9,721 nt of DNA. Origin: Xanthobacteraceae bacterium. GTDB taxonomy: Bacteria; Pseudomonadota; Alphaproteobacteria; Rhizobiales; Xanthobacteraceae. Location of the stretch: the NCBI GenBank assembly GCA_030037185.1, contig JASHRR010001190.1, forward strand, positions 1-9,721. Reading direction: 5' to 3'. A model generated the notes under the pieces. It did not search any database and had not been told where the DNA came from. It worked only from the letters and a program-made list of their open reading frames with translations. A program made the position numbers and the translations under genes. Shown in pieces: positions 6,985 to 9,721 of this stretch (its first letter is position 1; the number at the start of each line of letters is the position of its first letter).

Positions 6985-7989
6985 ATGCCAGATCATCTTG
7001 CGCTCGACAGCGCGACCAACAGGCGGCGCGGCTGCAAGCTCGTGTTGTGGCTCGTGCTCGTCCTCGGCGCCGCGTCGCTCGCCGGCGCCGCCGCGCGGGC
7101 GCAAACCAACATCCGCCTCGGCAAAGCGCAGGCCCAGAACTTTGCTTTCCTGGCCGCCGACATCGGTCTCGCGGCGGGTATCTTCAAACAGCATGGCATC
7201 GACCTCGAGATCGCCAATTTTGGCGGCGACGCCCGCCTCGTGCAGGCAATGAGCGCCGGCGCCATCGACGTTGCGTTTGGCGGCGGCCCCACCATTGCGT
7301 TCGAAGTCAAAGGTGCGCCGATGCTCGCCATTGCGGCGCTGGCCAATCGGCCCGATACCATCATGCTGGCGGTGGCGAAGGACGGACCTGTCAAGCGCGA
7401 GGAGGATCTCAAGGGCCGCACCGTCAGCGTGTCCACCGCCGGATCGCTCACCTATTGGCTCGCCCAGGAACTATCGCGTTCCCACGGTTGGGGTAGCGAT
7501 GGTATCAAGATCGCTCCGCTCGGTACGACCACGGCCCAGGCGGCGGCGCTCAAAACGCGGCAGGTGGACGGGGTGGTGACCGAAACCTCCACCATCCTGC
7601 GCCTGGTCGAGGAAGGGACTGGCCGCATTCTGGTGCGGTTCGGCGAGCGCATACCGGAATTTCACGTGCACGTGGTGTTCGCCCGCAAGGCGCTCATCGC
7701 GGGCAAGCCCGAGGTGTTGCGGAATTTCCTCAAGGCAGTGCTGGAAAGCGTCCAATACATGCGCGACCACAAGGAGGAGACGATCGCAGCCAATATGCGG
7801 GTTGCGGAGGTGTCGAAATCGATCGCCACCGCCAATTACGAAGAACTGATGCCGGTCTTCAATCCGACCGGTCGCTTCAACGCCCGGGCGCTCGATGTGC
7901 TGGCCCGCTCGTTCGTGGAGACGGGCTCGCTCACCGAAAGGCCGGACATGGCCAAGCTCTACTCCGAGGCGTTTCTGCCGGAGGACTGA
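6985..7989 (+). CDS. ABC transporter substrate-binding protein, NitT/TauT (nitrate/sulfonate/taurine) type
   Basis: This 334-residue secreted binding protein catches a small solute in the periplasm for the importer encoded downstream. A basic start (NRRRGCK) and the hydrophobic run LVLWLVLVLGAASLAGAA end at ARA-39, a signal peptidase I site. The mature protein begins with IRLGKAQAQNFAFLAADIGLAAGIFKQHGIDLEI, continues with ARLVQAMSAGAIDVAFGGGP and PMLAIAAL, and has the second-lobe loop GRTVSVSTAGSLTYWLAQEL at about 144-163. These are the marks of the SsuA/NMT1-like periplasmic-binding fold. The length is normal. GGAGG at 6972-6976, eight bases before the ATG, supports the start. Relatives bind nitrate, taurine, alkanesulfonates, cyanate or pyrimidine precursors; nothing in the sequence tells me which applies here. 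It is the first gene of the operon and is separated from the ATPase by a hairpin-bearing spacer. Confidence 0.92.
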   Translation: MPDHLALDSATNRRRGCKLVLWLVLVLGAASLAGAAARAQTNIRLGKAQAQNFAFLAADIGLAAGIFKQHGIDLEIANFGGDARLVQAMSAGAIDVAFGGGPTIAFEVKGAPMLAIAALANRPDTIMLAVAKDGPVKREEDLKGRTVSVSTAGSLTYWLAQELSRSHGWGSDGIKIAPLGTTTAQAAALKTRQVDGVVTETSTILRLVEEGTGRILVRFGERIPEFHVHVVFARKALIAGKPEVLRNFLKAVLESVQYMRDHKEETIAANMRVAEVSKSIATANYEELMPVFNPTGRFNARALDVLARSFVETGSLTERPDMAKLYSEAFLPED

Positions 7990-8042
7990 CAATGCCGCGT
8001 GCGTGCTCTGTCGAGATCGAATCGTTGCCGGATCGTCCTGCT

Positions 8043-8056
8043 CGCGGGCATCCGCG
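8043..8056. repeat. Small hairpin in the spacer between binding-protein and ATPase genes
   Basis: CGCGG and CCGCG enclose GCAT in the 132-bp non-coding spacer (7990-8121). There is no T-run after it, so it is not a full terminator. Such inter-cistronic hairpins in importer operons can protect the upstream message and let the binding protein be made in excess; that role here is an inference. Confidence 0.4.
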
Positions 8057-8121
8057 TCTTGCCCCTTTCTAGCCTGCGCCGAGGCGGGCGAGGGAGGGGG
8101 CAGCAAGCAAGGACCCCGGTC

Positions 8122-8988
8122 ATGACTGCGCAGAAGTGGGGTGACGCGAACCCGACGCCTGAGGCGGCGATCAAGGTTCGTGGCGTTTTTCACCGGTTCG
8201 GCGATGAGGGCGAACACCGCTTCGTGCGGGCGCTTGCCGACACCTCGCTCGACGTTGCGGCGGGCGAGCTCTTGTGTCTGATCGGGCCAAGCGGCTGCGG
8301 CAAGAGCACGCTCCTCAACATCATGGGCGGCCTGATGGTGCCGAGTTCCGGCACGGTCGAAGTGCGCGGCAGACCCGTCCGCGGTCCGCTGCCCCGCGAC
8401 ATCGCTTTCGTGTTTCAAGAAAACTCCTTGTTTCCGTGGAGCACCGTGATCGAGAACATCGCCCTCGGGATGACGTTTCAAGGCGTATCGAAATCCGAAC
8501 GCGCAGTGCGCGCAGCCGAAGCGCTCGCGGCCGTCGGGCTCAAGGAGTTTGGCGATCACTACCCGGCCCAGCTTTCCGGCGGCATGCGCCAGCGCGCCGC
8601 GCTTGCTCGTGCGCTGAGCCTGAAAACGCCGATCCTGCTGATGGACGAGCCGTTCGGCGCGCTCGACGAGCAGACCCGCATGATCCTCGGCGAGGACCTT
8701 TCGGTGCTGCTCGCGCAGAGCCATAAGACCATCGTGTTCGTCACCCATAGCTTGGGTGAGGCGGTGTTTCTCGCCGATCGCGTCGCGGTGTTTTCCGCCC
8801 GGCCCGGCAGCATCAAGCAGGTGATCGCGGTCGATGAGCCGCATCCACGCAGGCCGGAATTTGTGACCTCGGCAAAATTCACCGCGCTGCGCAACCAGCT
8901 CTACGGCCTTCTGCACGAGGAAATCCGCAAGGCGGTGCGGCAATCGACAGCGCTCGACACGGCGCCTGCGCAAGCGGAGCGGGCCTGA
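8122..8988 (+). CDS. ABC transporter ATP-binding protein, NitT/TauT (SsuB/TauB) type
   Basis: This 288-residue cytoplasmic ATPase powers the importer. All nucleotide-binding motifs are present and intact: Walker A GPSGCGKST (55-63), Q-loop FQENSLFPW with Gln at about 99, signature LSGGMRQR (151-158), Walker B ILLMDEPFGALD (about 171-182) and the switch histidine in VTHS (209). The ENSLFPW stretch and the MDEPFGALDEQTR segment are typical of the nitrate/sulfonate/taurine subfamily. The frame remains open back to an ATG at 7999, but that extension is an arginine-rich, repeat-like sequence unlike any ATPase N-terminus. The ATG at 8122, preceded by AAGGA at 8109-8113, gives the usual length. The stop codon overlaps the permease start by one base (TGATG), so the two are probably translationally coupled. 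Confidence 0.94.
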   Translation: MTAQKWGDANPTPEAAIKVRGVFHRFGDEGEHRFVRALADTSLDVAAGELLCLIGPSGCGKSTLLNIMGGLMVPSSGTVEVRGRPVRGPLPRDIAFVFQENSLFPWSTVIENIALGMTFQGVSKSERAVRAAEALAAVGLKEFGDHYPAQLSGGMRQRAALARALSLKTPILLMDEPFGALDEQTRMILGEDLSVLLAQSHKTIVFVTHSLGEAVFLADRVAVFSARPGSIKQVIAVDEPHPRRPEFVTSAKFTALRNQLYGLLHEEIRKAVRQSTALDTAPAQAERA

Positions 8989-9721
8989 TGGCCGGCGAGG
9001 CCGCCGATAGGCCCCTGCCAACGCTCCCCCGCAGGCCGGGAAGCGCAAATCGATTTACCGTGCCCCGCTTGCGGGCGAGCGCAGGGAGCTGGGCGAGCCG
9101 CCTCGTTCAGGCTGGTTTTCTTGTCGGCCTTATCGCCGTGTGGTACCTGGCTGCAACTCGCTGGGGCGTCAACCGCCTGCTGTTGCCCGACCCGGTCGCC
9201 GTCTACGACAACCTCGTCGATATTCTGCGATCGGGCGAATTCATCGATGATCTTGAGACAACGCTGGCGGAGCTGCTGGCTGCGTTCGCGATTTCGGCCG
9301 CCGGCGGCGTTACGCTTGGCTTTTTCATCAGCCGCTCGCGCTATTGGATCGCGGTTTTTGAGCCGCTGTTCGCCGCGATCTATTCCATTCCTATCATCCT
9401 GTTCCTGCCGCTGTTTGTGTTGTTCTTCGGCCTCGGTCCGGCTTCAAAGATCGCGCTCGGCGCCACGATCAGCTTTTTCCCGATCGTCATCAACACGATC
9501 GCGGGATTTGGCCATGTCGACCGCCTGTTCGTGATGGCAGCACGATCAATGGGGGCTTCCGATTATCACCTGTTTCGCCATGTGCTCTTGCCCGCCGCCG
9601 CCCCGGTGATTCTGACCGGTCTGCGGATGGGTTTCACCACCGCACTGTTGTCGATTATCGGCAGCGAGACACTCGCCTCCCTTGCCGGCCTCGGCCATCG
9701 GATCGTGCACCTGGCGGAGGC
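8988..9721 (+). CDS. ABC transporter permease, NitT/TauT (SsuC/TauC) type, 3' end cut by window edge
   Basis: This inner-membrane subunit forms the translocation path of the importer. The 244 codons visible start at the ATG overlapping the ATPase stop. A basic, Pro-rich cytoplasmic tail of about 38 residues is followed by hydrophobic segments at about 40-57, 95-115, 128-148, 155-172 and 207-224. The cytoplasmic EAA-type loop, MAARSMGASDYHLFRHVLLP at 183-202, which docks on the ATPase, is well conserved in form. The segment LLLPDPVAVYDNL (64-76) after the first membrane span is typical of the SsuC/TauC group. Relatives are about 250-280 residues, so perhaps 15-35 are missing at the C-terminus. 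Expected partners are the two preceding genes. Confidence 0.93.
   Translation, partial: MAGEAADRPLPTLPRRPGSANRFTVPRLRASAGSWASRLVQAGFLVGLIAVWYLAATRWGVNRLLLPDPVAVYDNLVDILRSGEFIDDLETTLAELLAAFAISAAGGVTLGFFISRSRYWIAVFEPLFAAIYSIPIILFLPLFVLFFGLGPASKIALGATISFFPIVINTIAGFGHVDRLFVMAARSMGASDYHLFRHVLLPAAAPVILTGLRMGFTTALLSIIGSETLASLAGLGHRIVHLAE

Noticed and set aside
7999..8121. N-terminal extension of the ATPase from an ATG at 7999
   Set aside because: The extra 41 residues are Arg/Gly-rich and come from the spacer with the hairpin. The ATG at 8122 has a Shine-Dalgarno sequence and yields the usual family length.
7471..9048. A 525-codon minus-strand open frame opposite the importer genes
   Set aside because: It spans three real plus-strand genes with intact family motifs; its own product is Arg/His-rich and unlike any family I know.

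Overview
The base composition (high GC), the codon use and the gene types suggest an alphaproteobacterium, probably of the order Hyphomicrobiales (Bradyrhizobium/Rhodopseudomonas-like). This is an inference from style and family resemblance, as the window has no rRNA or other taxonomic marker. I found no tRNA, rRNA, CRISPR array or intact insertion sequence.

The left two thirds is read on the minus strand. From right to left it holds: a periplasmic protein (6646-4493) joining a carboxypeptidase-regulatory-like domain, a single c-type haem site and a beta-propeller; two hairpins acting as its terminator (4481-4423); about 830 bp with no convincing gene, but with another intrinsic terminator and a 22-bp tandem repeat; a polytopic GT-C/family-39-like membrane glycosyltransferase (3594-1882); about 630 bp with no convincing gene; and proA, gamma-glutamyl phosphate reductase (1250 to beyond the left edge). 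No proB lies upstream of proA in this window.

The right third is read on the plus strand and is an ABC importer operon of the nitrate/sulfonate/taurine (NitT/TauT) type: substrate-binding protein (6985-7989), ATPase (8122-8988) and permease (8988 to beyond the right edge). The ATPase and permease overlap by one base. A GC-rich 132-bp spacer with a hairpin separates the binding protein from the ATPase.

The importer and the cytochrome-propeller gene are divergent and share a 338-bp control region (6647-6984) rich in perfect palindromes. The simplest reading is a co-regulated pair: a periplasmic redox or substrate-processing protein and an importer for a small organic or anionic solute. The substrate cannot be read from the sequence. 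The cytochrome-propeller protein, its palindrome-rich divergent promoter region and the unexplained terminator- and repeat-bearing gap at 3595-4422 are the parts most worth attention. I do not see a complete, clearly new multi-gene system here.
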